Notes: generated by a model not told the origin, from the letters alone. Shown: positions 15,288 to 24,386, counted from the stretch's first letter. The stretch is DNA of 64,000 bases from Anaerotruncus sp. MC2020 (GCA_000701945.1 KL370840.1:496001-560000), one strand, 5' to 3'. A program made the numbers and translations.

Positions 15288-15992
15288 ATGCCATTTTGTG
15301 AATACTGCGGCAGACCTGTCCGCGAGAACGAGGTCTGCAATTGCAGGAGCGGAAATGTACCGCCTCCACAGCCCCAGCCGATGAATCCCTACGCTCAGCC
15401 CGCATATGCCGCCCCTCAGGCTCAGCCGCAGAAGCAGAGCCTATGGTGGATATGGCTCATAATCGTGCCTGTTGTGTTGCTCATACTCTTTATGGGAGGC
15501 ATACTCGCGGCTATATTTGTTCCTACGTATATCGGCTACAAGGAAAAATCAAAGGTCACGAGTGCAAATTCCAGCGCAACCTCAGTATATAAGGCAGTCA
15601 ATACCGTTCTCACCGAATTTGACGAGGAGGGCGTCAACATCGACGGCTACTTCATTGTCTCCTCCGACGGGCTCAATAACTGGAATGTTCCGTTTGATGA
15701 CGAGAGGCTCGATGACTTCTATATAAGAATGAACCGCTACTACGAGAACAAAGGCGGAAATGAGTGGTTTGCATTTGTCGAGAAGGGCATCTGTGTATAT
15801 ACGGCATCTGCCGAGAGCTGGTCGTCCAAGACTGTCGGTACATATCCCAACCGCGCAACGGTCGACGGTCCCGGACTGTATGACACCTATACCGCATCAC
15901 GGTACAAGATGTCGCTGTCGGAGGTTTATAACAAGTCTTCAGACACATTCAGCCACAAGGAAAACGACGAAAGCAGTTACGTTTACTACTAA
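15288..15992 (+). CDS. Zinc-ribbon pilin-like membrane protein (paralog 3)
   Basis: A 234-residue third paralog, 28 bases after the second. The zinc ribbon has C4xxC7 and C17xC19; a Pro/Gln/Ala linker covers about residues 24-52; the membrane helix (about 55-78) leads into GILAAIFVPTYIGYKEKSK, again pilin-like. The head has GYFIVSSD, NNWNVP, EWFAFVEK and VGTYPNR. Three tandem copies that differ mainly in linker length suggest partners in one complex, or reach variants of the same protein. No prepilin cleavage site is present. A bidirectional terminator closes the cluster. Confidence 0.83.
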   Translation: MPFCEYCGRPVRENEVCNCRSGNVPPPQPQPMNPYAQPAYAAPQAQPQKQSLWWIWLIIVPVVLLILFMGGILAAIFVPTYIGYKEKSKVTSANSSATSVYKAVNTVLTEFDEEGVNIDGYFIVSSDGLNNWNVPFDDERLDDFYIRMNRYYENKGGNEWFAFVEKGICVYTASAESWSSKTVGTYPNRATVDGPGLYDTYTASRYKMSLSEVYNKSSDTFSHKENDESSYVYY

Positions 15993-15997
15993 AAAGA

Positions 15998-16033
15998 AAC
16001 GCTGTCAGGTTAATCCTGACAGCGTTATTTTTA
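15998..16033. terminator. Bidirectional terminator after the zinc-ribbon cluster
   Basis: AACGCTGTCAGG and CCTGACAGCGTT form a 12-pair stem with a five-base loop and a T-rich tail. The opposite-strand operon ends at 16031, so it probably serves both. Confidence 0.88.
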
Positions 16034-16936
16034 TTCTTCCGCCGCGGCAGCCTCGCTCGGAGGGAACTTTCTTCCCATGAGCAGAAGCGGCATAGTCAGC
16101 GAGATGAGGAAAATTATCACCTCAGCGACCTTCCTTAGCGTATACCAAAGGTTTACAGCGTCATTGTTCGAGTACATATTGCCGTGTCCTGCTATCATCA
16201 GTATTATCGATACAACGATATCCGATGCGATGAAGGTAAGAAGGCTTAATACCGCGACTGCGGCAGCTCCGCCAATGCCAACCGTGACAGGCGTGCTGCG
16301 CTCGGGGAGCTCCTCGCGGACGTATATGCTCACGAGCAGCATAAATACAAAGTAATATCCCGATGCAAAGCCGCGTGCGATGAAGCTGACAACGAGCATC
16401 GCATACATGATTATCATCAGCGGGACGAAGCTCTTCCACTTTATCTTCCGCCAAAGAGCGTCGATGATAAGCAGTGCAGCTGCAACAAGGAGCAGCTCGA
16501 TGAAAATGTTGCCCGCGACCATTTTGATAAGGCGCGTTATATGGAATTTGCGTATCTCATCGGAGAAAGAGCTCGGCAGTGAATCCATTGTTGAGTATAT
16601 TGTGATCACTGTAGTAATTGCGTTGAAAATAAGAGTGCCGACAGCGTGGAATATGACTGTACCCGCAATGAGCTTTTGCTTCTCGGGCTCGCGATGTCTG
16701 CCTCTGAGCACGATGAATGCCAGTATCATCATCGGTACAGTCGCGGTCAGGAAGCCGCCCAAATCAACGCCTACATTGTACAGGATAGCGAGCGGATTTG
16801 CATACTTGCCAATTCTTCCGTAAAGACCTATTATGCCGATAATGTAGGCTATCGGCATAAGAATCCCCATTATGAGGAGAGCTCCCGAGGTCACCAGCTC
16901 GAGCAGCCTCGAGAGCTCATTTTTATTCTTGTTCAT
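16031..16936 (-). CDS. Polytopic membrane protein of unknown function (paralog of next gene)
   Basis: A 301-residue integral membrane protein with about seven hydrophobic helices and a short acidic Ala/Glu tail. I recognise no transporter or enzyme motif. It resembles the protein encoded at 16936-17751: both begin with a short charged tip and a helix near an SGALL/AGAAA pattern, and both end with a V/YxGxGGAAA helix and a LLxxGRxF/LGREF motif. Its ATG overlaps the stop of that gene by one base (TGATG). Both follow pyruvate kinase in the operon that begins with pcrA; a link to sugar metabolism is only positional. Confidence 0.75.
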   Translation of the reverse strand: MNKNKNELSRLLELVTSGALLIMGILMPIAYIIGIIGLYGRIGKYANPLAILYNVGVDLGGFLTATVPMMILAFIVLRGRHREPEKQKLIAGTVIFHAVGTLIFNAITTVITIYSTMDSLPSSFSDEIRKFHITRLIKMVAGNIFIELLLVAAALLIIDALWRKIKWKSFVPLMIIMYAMLVVSFIARGFASGYYFVFMLLVSIYVREELPERSTPVTVGIGGAAAVAVLSLLTFIASDIVVSIILMIAGHGNMYSNNDAVNLWYTLRKVAEVIIFLISLTMPLLLMGRKFPPSEAAAAEE

Positions 16937-17751
16937 CAGTCAGACTTCTTGTCGATGAACTCACGTCCGAGGTACATCAGCGGTATCAGTCCGATGCCGA
17001 TGATGATAAGAGCGCGGTTGTAGCTGATGAGGTAGCTAAAGAAGCTGATGTTCTTGAGGAGGAGGTTGAGCGGTTCAAAGAATGCGTTCAGGAAAGCGAG
17101 AAGAGCCGCTGCGGCTGCTCCGCCCATACCGAAGTATACGGGGAGAGATACGGGGAGCTCCTTGCGCCAGAGAACTGCTGCAAGAAGAATGATTGCGAAT
17201 GCGGACAATCCTGTTTTGAAGCCGAATACCATGTCGATGAACATGAATATGCCCGCAGCAGCGCCCGCTGCAATGATGGTGACTTCCTTGCGGTTCTTCT
17301 TGATGACGCCCGACTGTGCATCATATACGAGGAATACAGGGATAAGAGCCCCAACTATGCAGAGAAGCAGAATTATAAGCTCTCTGATAGGGTGGAATGT
17401 CGCATACTCATTTGTCCTTGTGTAAACAAAGTCCTCGATAACGTCAGTGAGCTGGTAAGCTATGAAAATAAGTGCTGTTGCTGCAGACGAGCCGAGAACT
17501 ACCCACTTCATCTTGTTCTGGCTGACCCAGCGGAGAATGAGCGATACTCCGAGTACGATAACGGGCACGAAGAGAACTGCTCTTTCAAGTCCCATGATAA
17601 CTCTGAATACCTTGGAGTAGGTCTCAGTGTAGTCACTTGTGAGGCTCTGAACGGGGCTTACGATAGCACTGATGAAATTGCCGAGTGCCATGAGCACTGC
17701 TGCGGCACCTGCCGCGATCTCAAGATACTTGCTGAATTCTGTTTTTTTCAT
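16936..17751 (-). CDS. Polytopic membrane protein of unknown function
   Basis: A 271-residue integral membrane protein with about seven hydrophobic helices and no recognised motif. A short Lys-rich start is followed by a helix at about residues 10-30, and the C-terminal helix ends LGREFIDKKSD. It starts three bases after the pyruvate kinase stop with a GGATAGG-like site and overlaps the following related gene, so the three are co-transcribed and the two membrane proteins probably arose by duplication and may form a heteromer. No signal peptide or catalytic residue pattern is apparent. Confidence 0.75.
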   Translation of the reverse strand: MKKTEFSKYLEIAAGAAAVLMALGNFISAIVSPVQSLTSDYTETYSKVFRVIMGLERAVLFVPVIVLGVSLILRWVSQNKMKWVVLGSSAATALIFIAYQLTDVIEDFVYTRTNEYATFHPIRELIILLLCIVGALIPVFLVYDAQSGVIKKNRKEVTIIAAGAAAGIFMFIDMVFGFKTGLSAFAIILLAAVLWRKELPVSLPVYFGMGGAAAAALLAFLNAFFEPLNLLLKNISFFSYLISYNRALIIIGIGLIPLMYLGREFIDKKSD

Positions 17752-17754
17752 TGG

Positions 17755-19179
17755 TTATTTACCTATCCTTTCTACCTTCATGAGGTTGGTCGTTCCCGAC
17801 ACACCGAGGGGAACTCCCGCTGTTATAGCTACGAGGTCGCCGTCCTCGACGAGCTGATGCGCCTCAGCCTCGTGGACAGCAGCCGCGAAAAGCTCGTCAG
17901 TGCTGTTTTTTTCATCTATGATATAGGGAATGACTCCCCAGCTCATATTCATCTGTCTGCACACCACGTCGCTCATGGTGCAGCTTATTATCGGACAGAG
18001 CGGGCGGTATTTCGAGATAAGACGCGCAGTCTGACCTCCGAGCGATACCGTGATTATCGCACGTGCGTCGAGGTCGTGAGCAGTGGTTACGGTCGCGTGG
18101 GCAATAGCCTCCGCAACGTTGCCGTCGGGATTGGAGCGGCGCTTGGAGAACCTGCCCTTGTAGTCGATGTTGTTCTCGGTGGTCTCGGCTATGAGAGCCA
18201 TGGTCTTGACCGCCTCCACGGGATAGGCTCCCGCGGCAGTCTCGCCCGAGAGCATTATCGCGCTCGTGCCGTCGTATATAGCATTCGCGACGTCGGTTAT
18301 CTCCGCACGCGTCGGACGCGGATTCGTTATCATGGATTCGAGCATCTGCGTCGCGGTGACTACCTGCTTGCCCGCGTTGTAGCCCTTGTGGATGAGTTCC
18401 TTCTGAATCGCGGGTATCTGCTCGAAGGGTATCTCGACGCCCATATCTCCGCGCGCGACCATGATGCCGTCTGCGGCTTCGAGTATCTCGTCGATGTTCT
18501 CGACGCCGTCCGTATTCTCTATCTTCGCGATTATCCTGACATCGAACCAGCCGAGGCTCTGAGTGAACTTGCGGAGGTAGTTGATGTCCGCCGCCGAGCG
18601 CACAAAGCTCGCTGCGATGAAGTCAAAGCCCATTTTCGAGCCGAATTCGAGGTCGTCCATATCCCTCTCGCTGAGGTAGGGCATGGAGAGCTTCACTCCA
18701 GGGACATTTATGCCCTTATTGTTGGAGAGCTTGCCGCCGTGTATGACACGACAGACGATATCCGTACCCGTGACCTTCTCTGCGACGAGCTCAATTACGC
18801 CGTCGTTGATGAGAATGCGCGTGCCTATGCTGACGTCGCGCGGCAGCTTCTTGAAGCTTATCGAGCCGACCTCAGCGGTACACGGCACGTCCTCGGTTGT
18901 GAGGGTGTAGATGTCGCCGTCCTTTATCTCGACGGGCTTGTCGTCGACGAACTTTCCGAGGCGTATCTCGGGTCCCTTGGTATCGAGCAGAGTCGCTATC
19001 GGGAGGTCGAGCTCCGCGCGGAGCCGCTCTATCTGTCGGAAGCGCTTCTCATGCGTCTCATAGTCGCCGTGGGAGAAGTTGAATCGCGCCACGTTCATTC
19101 CAGCGAGCATGAGCTCGCGCATGATATTTTCGTCGTCTGTTGCAGGTCCGATAGTGCATACTATCTTGGTCTTTCTCAT
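17755..19179 (-). CDS. pyk: Pyruvate kinase
   Basis: A 474-residue pyruvate kinase, converting phosphoenolpyruvate and ADP to pyruvate and ATP. The N-terminal KTKIVCTIGPA, the substrate-binding ARFNFSHG, LLDTKGPEIR and the catalytic signature IMVARGDMGVEIPFEQIP are all present, followed by the C-terminal alpha/beta domain ending in GVSGTTNLMKV. The length matches the standard form without the extra PEP-utiliser-like domain seen in some Firmicutes. An AGGAG site precedes the ATG at 19179. It lies 20 bases after pcrA and three before a membrane gene, an unusual but clear operon. Confidence 0.96.
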   Translation of the reverse strand: MRKTKIVCTIGPATDDENIMRELMLAGMNVARFNFSHGDYETHEKRFRQIERLRAELDLPIATLLDTKGPEIRLGKFVDDKPVEIKDGDIYTLTTEDVPCTAEVGSISFKKLPRDVSIGTRILINDGVIELVAEKVTGTDIVCRVIHGGKLSNNKGINVPGVKLSMPYLSERDMDDLEFGSKMGFDFIAASFVRSAADINYLRKFTQSLGWFDVRIIAKIENTDGVENIDEILEAADGIMVARGDMGVEIPFEQIPAIQKELIHKGYNAGKQVVTATQMLESMITNPRPTRAEITDVANAIYDGTSAIMLSGETAAGAYPVEAVKTMALIAETTENNIDYKGRFSKRRSNPDGNVAEAIAHATVTTAHDLDARAIITVSLGGQTARLISKYRPLCPIISCTMSDVVCRQMNMSWGVIPYIIDEKNSTDELFAAAVHEAEAHQLVEDGDLVAITAGVPLGVSGTTNLMKVERIGK

Positions 19180-19199
19180 ATATAAGTGCTCCTTGCCGC

Positions 19200-21554
19200 T
19201 CAGACCTTTCTGAGCTTTGCATAATTTGCCATAATTTTCTTCGTGCCGACCTTCTCGAACGCTATCTCGAGCATGGAGTCATTAGCCATAGGCTTGACGG
19301 AAAGAATCGTGCCCTCGCCGAATATGCTGTGTGATACGCGCTCGCCGACCTCATATGTGGCGGTCTCCTTGACGCCTGTCTGACGCTTCTCGCGGGCAAG
19401 CTGCTGCTGGAGCGAGGACGAGCGCACCTCGGTAACGGTATTGTCGCTCTCCTCTATACGGCTCTTGACTGCCGCGGCGTTGTCGTTCTTGATTATGAGC
19501 TCGCGTCCTATCTCCTTGATGAAGCGGGAGGTGACGTTGTGCTGTGTCTGACCGAAGAGCATACGCCTGCTCGCACTGGTGATGTACAGCTTCGCACGCG
19601 CACGGGTTATCGCAACGTATGCAAGGCGGCGCTCCTCCTCGATATCCTCCTCGCTGTCTATCGAGCGCGAGCTCGGGAAGATTCCTTCCTCGAGACCCGT
19701 GATGTACACGTTGTCGTACTCGAGCCCCTTCGCGGAGTGTATCGTCATCAGCGTTACCCTGTCCTCGGAGCCGTCGTCGCGGTCAGCCTCTGTGTAGAGC
19801 GCTACCTCCTCGAGAAAGCCGCCGAGCGTAGGCTCCTCTGCGCTGTTCATATACTGTACGGCGGAGGTTCGGAGCTCCTCGACGTTCTCTATCTTGGTAT
19901 CGGCATTTTCAAGCGTTTTAAGGTAGCTGAGGTAGCCCGAGCGGTCGAGGACGATGTCAATGAGCTCGTCGATAGAAGCCTTTTCTGCCGCTTCTATCAG
20001 CTCAGTGAACATAGCCGCCGCCGCACGCAGAGCCGTTGTCTTCTTCGCGAGCGGAGCATACTCCTCGCAGTGCGTGATGACCTCATACGGTGTGAGCTTG
20101 AGGTCGCGGCTGATGTCGTCGATGAGGGCGATAGTCGAGTCGCCGATGCCGCGCTTCGGCTCGTTGATTATGCGGCGGAAGCGGAGCATATCGCCCGTAT
20201 TGTTTATGAATGCGAGATACGAGAGTATGTCGCGTATCTCCTTGCGGTCGTAGAATCGCATACCGCCGTAAACGCGGTACGGGATATTCGCACGGACGAG
20301 CGCACGCTCTATCGTGTTCGACTGTGCGTTCATGCGGTAGAGCACCGCATTGCGCGAGTATGTACCAGTGACCTCATGGTCCTTCTTTATCGAATCGGCG
20401 ATGAACTGCGCCTCATCGTTCTCATCGTAAGCCTTGTACCAGTATATCTGCTCGCCCTTGCCCTTGTCCGTCCAGAGCGACTTCTCCTTGCGGCTCGCAT
20501 TGTTCGATATGACGGAGTTTGCCGCGTCGAGTATGGTCTGCGTGGAGCGGTAGTTCTGCTCGAGGCGAACTACCTTTGCTCCCTCGAACTGCTCCTCAAA
20601 GCCGAGGATATTCTCGATATTCGCGCCGCGGAAGCGGTAGATGCTCTGGTCATCGTCGCCGACAACGCAGATGTTCCTGTGCTCCTGCGAGAGCATCGAC
20701 ACGAGCATGAACTGCACGTGGTTGGTGTCCTGATACTCGTCAACGAGTATGTACTTGTACTTATTGCGGTACTTCTCGAGCACGTCGGGGAAGTCGCGGA
20801 ACAGCTCGACGGTCTTGCAGAGTATGTCGTCGAAGTCAAGTCCGTTAGCCGCGCGCAGACGCTCATCGTACAGCTTGTAGAGCTTCGCGACGGTCTTTTT
20901 GCGGTAGTCCTGTCCCGCGTCGCTGAGGAGCTCCTCGGGAGTTATCATCTTGTCCTTGGCACTGCTTATCTCGGCGAGCACAGCCTTCGGAGCAAGCTGC
21001 TTCTCGGAGATATCCAGCTCCGCCATAACGTTCTTTATCATGCGCTGGCTGTCGTCGGAGTCATATATCGTGAAATTGGTGCCATATCCGAGAGCGCCTA
21101 TCTCGCTCCTGAGTATGCGCACGCACGCCGAGTGGAACGTGGAGGCATGGATATTCAGCGCGTCCTCTCCGAGCATAGCGGAAAGGCGCTCCTTGAGCTC
21201 GCCCGCCGCCTTGTTGGTGAAGGTGATAGCGAGGATATTCCACGGCTTGACAGGCTCGACTGCGACAATGCCGCGGAGCATATCGGCGTCGTCCTCCTTG
21301 CCGTCGGCATATGCGCGCAGGAATGCCTCGTCCATTGGGTTGCCCTCACGCGACTCGTCGTAGTAGGCGTTGCCGAAGTTTATCATATTAGCTATGCGGT
21401 TGACAATAACGGTCGTCTTGCCGCTTCCCGCGCCCGCGAGCACGAGCAGAGGTCCGTTGACCGTGAACACAGCCTCGCGCTGACGGTCGTTCATACGGCT
21501 GAAGTACCTCTCCAGAGCGGCTCTTTTAGCCTCTGTAAAAGTGTTCTTTTTCAT
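19200..21554 (-). CDS. pcrA: ATP-dependent DNA helicase PcrA (UvrD/Rep family)
   Basis: A 784-residue superfamily 1A 3'-5' DNA helicase acting in repair and in clearing replication forks. Visible motifs: Walker A LAGAGSGKTT at about residues 37-46, AITFTNKAA (motif Ia), VDEYQDTN (Walker B, about 278-285), GDDDQSIYRFRGA, LEQNYRST, and the late VTLMTIHSAKGLEYDNV and VAITRAR. The C-terminal region ends with a Tudor-like unit (VGERVSHSIFGEGTILSV), typical of PcrA, which contacts RNA polymerase. A GGAG site and an extended -10 lie upstream. It heads the pcrA-pyk-membrane protein operon. Confidence 0.95.
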   Translation of the reverse strand: MKKNTFTEAKRAALERYFSRMNDRQREAVFTVNGPLLVLAGAGSGKTTVIVNRIANMINFGNAYYDESREGNPMDEAFLRAYADGKEDDADMLRGIVAVEPVKPWNILAITFTNKAAGELKERLSAMLGEDALNIHASTFHSACVRILRSEIGALGYGTNFTIYDSDDSQRMIKNVMAELDISEKQLAPKAVLAEISSAKDKMITPEELLSDAGQDYRKKTVAKLYKLYDERLRAANGLDFDDILCKTVELFRDFPDVLEKYRNKYKYILVDEYQDTNHVQFMLVSMLSQEHRNICVVGDDDQSIYRFRGANIENILGFEEQFEGAKVVRLEQNYRSTQTILDAANSVISNNASRKEKSLWTDKGKGEQIYWYKAYDENDEAQFIADSIKKDHEVTGTYSRNAVLYRMNAQSNTIERALVRANIPYRVYGGMRFYDRKEIRDILSYLAFINNTGDMLRFRRIINEPKRGIGDSTIALIDDISRDLKLTPYEVITHCEEYAPLAKKTTALRAAAAMFTELIEAAEKASIDELIDIVLDRSGYLSYLKTLENADTKIENVEELRTSAVQYMNSAEEPTLGGFLEEVALYTEADRDDGSEDRVTLMTIHSAKGLEYDNVYITGLEEGIFPSSRSIDSEEDIEEERRLAYVAITRARAKLYITSASRRMLFGQTQHNVTSRFIKEIGRELIIKNDNAAAVKSRIEESDNTVTEVRSSSLQQQLAREKRQTGVKETATYEVGERVSHSIFGEGTILSVKPMANDSMLEIAFEKVGTKKIMANYAKLRKV

Positions 21555-21865
21555 ATATATCTTCTCCGTTAAAGAAATGGTTTATATCGTAATGCATAGA
21601 GCTTGCTTATTTTACTCATTATTAATCATATTATACCACATATTAATAATTTTGAAAAGGGTTTTTTGAAAAATTATGTCCGTCAAAAATTATTTTAGTC
21701 ACAGCTTACACATTATCTCTCACTTTTTTATTATATGACACAAAAGTGTAAATAATTTGTGTATTTTTAATACTTTTCTATTGACTGCATACCGATTTTG
21801 GTGTATAATATAATATGTAAAGCTGCAATAAAACGCAGGACTTAATGAAGATTGGAGTTGACACT
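21555..21865. other. Divergent regulatory gap between pcrA and glgA
   Basis: An AT-rich 311-base stretch without a supported gene. For pcrA the minus strand shows an extended -10, TGGTATAAT, with TATAAT at 21630-21635 and only a weak -35. For glgA there is a good promoter at 21781-21809. I see no riboswitch or clear hairpin in it. Confidence 0.6.
21781..21809 (+). promoter_or_regulatory. Promoter of glgA
   Basis: TTGACT, 17 bases, TATAAT, about 55 bases before the glgA start. Confidence 0.75.
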
Positions 21866-23320
21866 ATGAATAACATACTTTTTGCCGCTTCCGAATGCGT
21901 ACCCTTCGTCAAGACAGGCGGTCTCGCCGACGTTGTCGGCTCGCTCCCGCAGTATATCAACAAGGACGAGTTTGACGTGAGGGTCATTCTCCCCTACTAC
22001 ACCTGTATCCCGCCCAAGTTCAGGGATAACTTCAAATATGTCACACACTTCTACATGGACTACGGTCTCCGCCCCGACGGAGTTCACGTAGGCATCATGG
22101 AGTACGAATACAACGGCATCAAGTTCTACTTCGTTGACAACGAGTATTACTTCAAGTGCGATTATCCGTACACCACCGATACCAAGTGGGATATCGAGCG
22201 CTTCACCTTCTTCTGCAAGGCTGTGCTTGCGATACTGCCTGTTATCGGCTTTCGTCCCGACATAATCCACTGCCACGACTGGCAGTCCGCGCTGATACCT
22301 GTGTTCATGCACTCGACCTTCGCGACGAACCCCTTCTACAGCTCGACGAAGTCGATAATGACTATCCACAACCTCAAATTCCAGGGAATATGGGACATTG
22401 AGACTTTCAAGTTCAACACCGCTCTGCCCGACTATATGTTCACGTCGGACAAGCTCGAGTTCAACCGCGCCGCAAATATGCTCAAGGGCGGACTTGTCTA
22501 CGCTGACTATATCACAACCGTCTCCGAGACCTACGCCGAGGAGATAAAGTATCCGTTCTTCGGCGAGCAGCTCGACGGACTCCTCCGCGCGCGCTCGGCG
22601 TCGCTCCGCGGCATCGTCAACGGCATCGACTACAACGTTTTCGACCCGTCAAACGACAAGCAGATATACGCCAAGTACAGCGTCAAGGACGTCAAGTCCA
22701 AGAAGGCTGTCAACAAGGAGAAGCTTCAGGCTGAGCTCGGTCTGCCCGTGGACAAAAACAAGTATATGATAGCGATAATCTCGCGCCTCACCGACCAGAA
22801 GGGACTCGACCTCGTCAACTACGCTATCGAGCGTATCTGCGACGAGAACACCCAGTTCGTCATCATCGGCACGGGCGAGCAGAGATACGAGAATATGTTC
22901 AAGCACTACCAGTGGAAGTACCCCGAGCGCGTCCGCGCGATAATCAAGTACTCCGACGACCTCGCACACAAGCTCTACGCCGCGGCTGATACTATGCTCA
23001 TGCCGTCGCTGTTCGAGCCCTGCGGTCTGACTCAGCTCATCGCACTCCGCTACGGAACAGTCCCGATAGTACGAGAAACTGGCGGCTTGAAAGACACAGT
23101 CCAGCCCTACAACGAGTTCGACGGCACAGGTACAGGCTTCTCGTTCGCGAACTACAACGGCGACGAGATGCTCGGAGCTATCAACTACTCCAAGTCCGTA
23201 TACTACGACCACCGCGCCGAGTGGGACAAAATGGTCAAGCGCGATATGGAAGCTGACTTCTCGTGGAACAGCTCCGCGCGTCAGTACGAGGGTATGTACA
23301 GCTGGATGATTAATTGGTAA
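21866..23320 (+). CDS. glgA: Glycogen synthase (ADP-glucose type)
   Basis: A 484-residue glycosyltransferase family 5 enzyme that extends alpha-1,4-glucan chains from ADP-glucose. The N-terminal signature FAASECVPFVKTGGLADVVG contains the ADP-glucose binding KTGGL; further marks are HCHDWQSALIP, the second Rossmann half with ISRLTDQKG, and the C-terminal MPSLFEPCGLTQL holding the catalytic Glu and EPCG motif. I place the start at 21866, where the family sequence begins (MNNILFAASE) eight bases after GGAG, not at the upstream ATG at 21845. No other glycogen gene is adjacent. A compact GC hairpin follows the stop. Confidence 0.94.
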   Translation: MNNILFAASECVPFVKTGGLADVVGSLPQYINKDEFDVRVILPYYTCIPPKFRDNFKYVTHFYMDYGLRPDGVHVGIMEYEYNGIKFYFVDNEYYFKCDYPYTTDTKWDIERFTFFCKAVLAILPVIGFRPDIIHCHDWQSALIPVFMHSTFATNPFYSSTKSIMTIHNLKFQGIWDIETFKFNTALPDYMFTSDKLEFNRAANMLKGGLVYADYITTVSETYAEEIKYPFFGEQLDGLLRARSASLRGIVNGIDYNVFDPSNDKQIYAKYSVKDVKSKKAVNKEKLQAELGLPVDKNKYMIAIISRLTDQKGLDLVNYAIERICDENTQFVIIGTGEQRYENMFKHYQWKYPERVRAIIKYSDDLAHKLYAAADTMLMPSLFEPCGLTQLIALRYGTVPIVRETGGLKDTVQPYNEFDGTGTGFSFANYNGDEMLGAINYSKSVYYDHRAEWDKMVKRDMEADFSWNSSARQYEGMYSWMINW

Positions 23321-23335
23321 GCGGGGAGCCCCCGC
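23321..23335 (+). terminator. GC-rich hairpin after glgA (weak terminator)
   Basis: GCGGGG and CCCCGC form a six-pair stem with a three-base loop right after the stop codon. No T-run follows, so intrinsic termination is doubtful. Confidence 0.3.
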
Positions 23336-23450
23336 GGGCATTTCACGCGGACGCTTGCAAGCGCGCTCACTTCTTATGGACAACAAGTTTAACGCCGCGA
23401 TTTATACAAATAAGTAAGGCAACCTATAATTAACACAAAACTAAGAGAAT

Positions 23451-24119
23451 ATGGAAACTGAAACTAAAATTAGAGGCGCAGTATTCGATATGGACGGGCT
23501 CATGGTCGACACGGAAAAGCTCTACCTCCGCTACTGGAAGGAAGCTGCCGCCGACTTCGGCTACGATATGCAGAACGAGCACGTCTACGCGATACGAAGC
23601 CTCGCACGCAAATACTCTATCCCCAAGCTGAAGAGCTTCTTCGGCGAGGACTTTCCCACCGAGGACGTCCGCAAGCGCCGTACCGAGCTGATAAACGCAC
23701 ATATTGAGAAGTACGGCATCGACGTAAAGAAGGGCTTGTTCGAGCTCCTCGACTACCTGAAAGAGCACGGGGTCAAGCTCGCGGTAGCGACTGCAACTCC
23801 GCGCGAAAGGGCGCTCTACTGCCTCGGAAAGATAGGCGCGCGCGATTACTTCGACGCCGTGATATGCGGTGACATGATAGAAAGCGGCAAGCCCGACCCC
23901 GACATCTACCTCACAGCCGCGCGCGAGTTAGGGCTACCGCCTGAGCAGTGCGCCGCGCTCGAGGACTCGCCTAACGGCATAAGAGCGGCACATTCTGCGG
24001 GCTGTCAGGCAATAATGATACCCGACATGACGCCGCCCGATGAGGAGACTGCTCCCCTGCTGAGTGCCGTCTACGACGACCTCGCGCAGGCTGTCAGCTA
24101 CTTTGAAGGGAGGGTTTGA
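23451..24119 (+). CDS. HAD-superfamily phosphatase/phosphomutase, beta-phosphoglucomutase-like
   Basis: A 222-residue haloacid dehalogenase superfamily protein with a helical cap of the beta-phosphoglucomutase type. Motif I is FDMDG with the nucleophile Asp13 and general acid Asp15, motif II is the Thr in VATAT, motif III the Lys in SGKPDPD and motif IV EDSPNG. It probably hydrolyses or transfers phosphate on a sugar phosphate or similar small molecule; substrate cannot be assigned. The ribosome site is weak (AAGAG), but homology begins at once after the ATG. The next gene starts one base after its stop, so they form an operon. Confidence 0.88.
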   Translation: METETKIRGAVFDMDGLMVDTEKLYLRYWKEAAADFGYDMQNEHVYAIRSLARKYSIPKLKSFFGEDFPTEDVRKRRTELINAHIEKYGIDVKKGLFELLDYLKEHGVKLAVATATPRERALYCLGKIGARDYFDAVICGDMIESGKPDPDIYLTAARELGLPPEQCAALEDSPNGIRAAHSAGCQAIMIPDMTPPDEETAPLLSAVYDDLAQAVSYFEGRV

Positions 24120-24120
24120 A

Positions 24121-24384
24121 ATGCTTTCAAAAACGAGCGTTTCCACGCTCTTTGATATCCCGAAGTTCTACTACTTCGACAGCGGCAACGACTACTCGGG
24201 CAGCCTTGACGATTTCTCGTACAAGGTCTACACAGGCGAGACATTGCGCGTGCTCACGTGGCACGGACGCCTCTGCTCCGACAAAGCACAAATCGAGCAC
24301 GAAAAGGAGTTTGACCGCACGCAGGAGGGCTTCGACGCCATGATAAAGTGGCTCGAGGACACCTACAACGGCAAAACAGAATAA
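24121..24384 (+). CDS. Small unknown protein, 87 aa
   Basis: An 87-residue soluble protein starting one base after the HAD phosphatase stop, with GAAGGGAGGG before its ATG. It is rich in aromatic and acidic residues (FYYFDSGNDYSGSLDDFSY; WLEDTYNGKTE at the end) and has no signal peptide or membrane segment. I do not recognise a family. The arrangement suggests coupled expression with the phosphatase. An inverted-repeat element begins two bases after its stop codon and may end its transcript. Confidence 0.7.
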   Translation: MLSKTSVSTLFDIPKFYYFDSGNDYSGSLDDFSYKVYTGETLRVLTWHGRLCSDKAQIEHEKEFDRTQEGFDAMIKWLEDTYNGKTE

Positions 24385-24386
24385 CA

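Noticed and set aside
19539..21572. Long plus-strand open frame (about 677 codons) opposite pcrA, and a similar one at 17392-19185 opposite pyk
   Set aside because: Both mirror well-identified genes in codon phase, lack ribosome sites and encode low-complexity, domain-free sequence.
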